From the NCBI GenBank assembly GCA_037442205.1, contig JBBIQS010000169.1, forward strand, positions 1-5,424: a stretch of DNA of 5,424 bases. Reading direction: 5' to 3'. Of the stretch, positions 5,012 to 5,424 are shown piece by piece. The notes under the pieces are model-generated. The model worked only from the letters and a program-made list of their open reading frames with translations. It had not been told where the DNA came from and made no database searches. A program made the translations under genes and the position numbers. Positions within the stretch are counted from its first letter, which is position 1, and every line of letters starts with the position of its first letter. The DNA is from JBBIQS01 sp037442205. Lineage in GTDB: Bacteria; Myxococcota; Myxococcia; Myxococcales; UBA5297.

Positions 5012-5424
5012 GTGCTGAACCTCCGCGACACCATCGCCGCCGTCGCCACCGGGTCCGCGCCCGCCGGCATCGCCATCGTCCGCCTCAGCGGACCCAACGC
5101 CCTGGCCTTCGCCCGCAAGCTTGCGCCGTCCTTGAGGAATCCGCTGCCGGCGCGCCGGATGGAGCTCAGCCAGATCCAGCATCCCGCCACCGGCGAAGCG
5201 CTCGACCAGGGCCTCGTCGTCCACTTCCCCGCGCCGCACTCGTTCACCGGCGAGGACGTGGTCGAGATCCACGGCCACGGCGGGACGCGGCAGGCGGCGC
5301 AGCTGTTGTCGGCGGCGCTGGCCGCCGGAGCCCGAGCCGCCGAGCCCGGCGAGTTCACCCGCCGCGCCGTGCTCAACGGCAGGCTCTCTCTCGAGCGCGC
5401 CGAAGCCCTCGCCGATCTGGTCAG
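5012..5424 (+). CDS. mnmE: tRNA uridine-5-carboxymethylaminomethyl GTPase MnmE, N-terminal part
   Basis: 137 codons are present before the window ends; the full protein is usually about 450 residues. MnmE works with MnmG in the cytoplasm to modify U34 of certain tRNAs. The visible part is the N-terminal domain, which binds a formyl-tetrahydrofolate-type cofactor, plus the first residues of the helical domain. Signatures: R5-D-T-I-A at the start, GIAIVRLSG (19-27), FPAPHSFTGEDVVEIHGHGG (72-91), GARAAEPGEFTRRAVLNGR (106-124) and L127-E-R-A-E-A-L-A-D-L136. The GTPase domain is not in the window. GTG 5012 is chosen because homology begins five residues later and nothing upstream fits the family. 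At 12-19 the family's usual Pro/Gly-rich ATPPGRGG-like loop reads ATGSAPAG. A Shine-Dalgarno sequence is absent. mnmE is not preceded by rnpA or yidC here. Confidence 0.93.
   Translation, partial: MLNLRDTIAAVATGSAPAGIAIVRLSGPNALAFARKLAPSLRNPLPARRMELSQIQHPATGEALDQGLVVHFPAPHSFTGEDVVEIHGHGGTRQAAQLLSAALAAGARAAEPGEFTRRAVLNGRLSLERAEALADLV

Overview
The window is a GC-rich bacterial chromosome segment with GC-dominated codon third positions. It looks like a Myxococcota (former Deltaproteobacteria) or similar high-GC genome. That assignment is an inference from style, chiefly the cysteine-rich repeat lipoprotein at the left edge; nothing in the window fixes the taxon.

Left to right. (1) Positions 1-834, minus strand: the N-terminal part of a secreted lipoprotein built from tandem 51-residue, eight-cysteine repeats; its C-terminus lies outside the window. 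(2) A divergent intergenic region (835-1130) with a plausible promoter for the next gene. (3) 1131-1976, plus strand: an exported protein of unknown function that is an internal duplication of one ~128-residue unit. A very stable hairpin follows it. (4) 2020-2280: a 5'-truncated remnant of a LysR-type regulator, followed by its own hairpin. (5) 2281-2769: a non-coding stretch with an isolated TATAAT box and three hairpins, forming a putative long leader. (6) 2770-4080: ino1, inositol-3-phosphate synthase, the best identified complete gene, followed by a 47-nt imperfect hairpin. (7) 4214-4900: an unrecognised membrane protein with more relaxed codon use and a -10-like box right before its ATG. 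(8) 4952-4996: a compact sequence that folds into a three-way junction. (9) 5012 to the window end: the N-terminal third of mnmE, the tRNA-modifying GTPase.

The plus-strand genes do not look like one operon. Three are followed within 17-25 nt by a strong stem-loop, and each has its own promoter-like sequence. There is no shared pathway: ino1 supplies myo-inositol phosphate, mnmE modifies tRNA wobble uridines, and the other two intact genes encode envelope proteins of unknown role. mnmE is not next to rnpA/yidC here, although that is its common bacterial neighbourhood.

I found no convincing new multi-gene system. The items most worth a second look are the invariant eight-cysteine repeat, the duplicated exported protein, the LysR remnant, the structured ino1 leader, the strand-specific hairpins after genes, the two apparently leaderless starts, and the three-way-junction element before mnmE.
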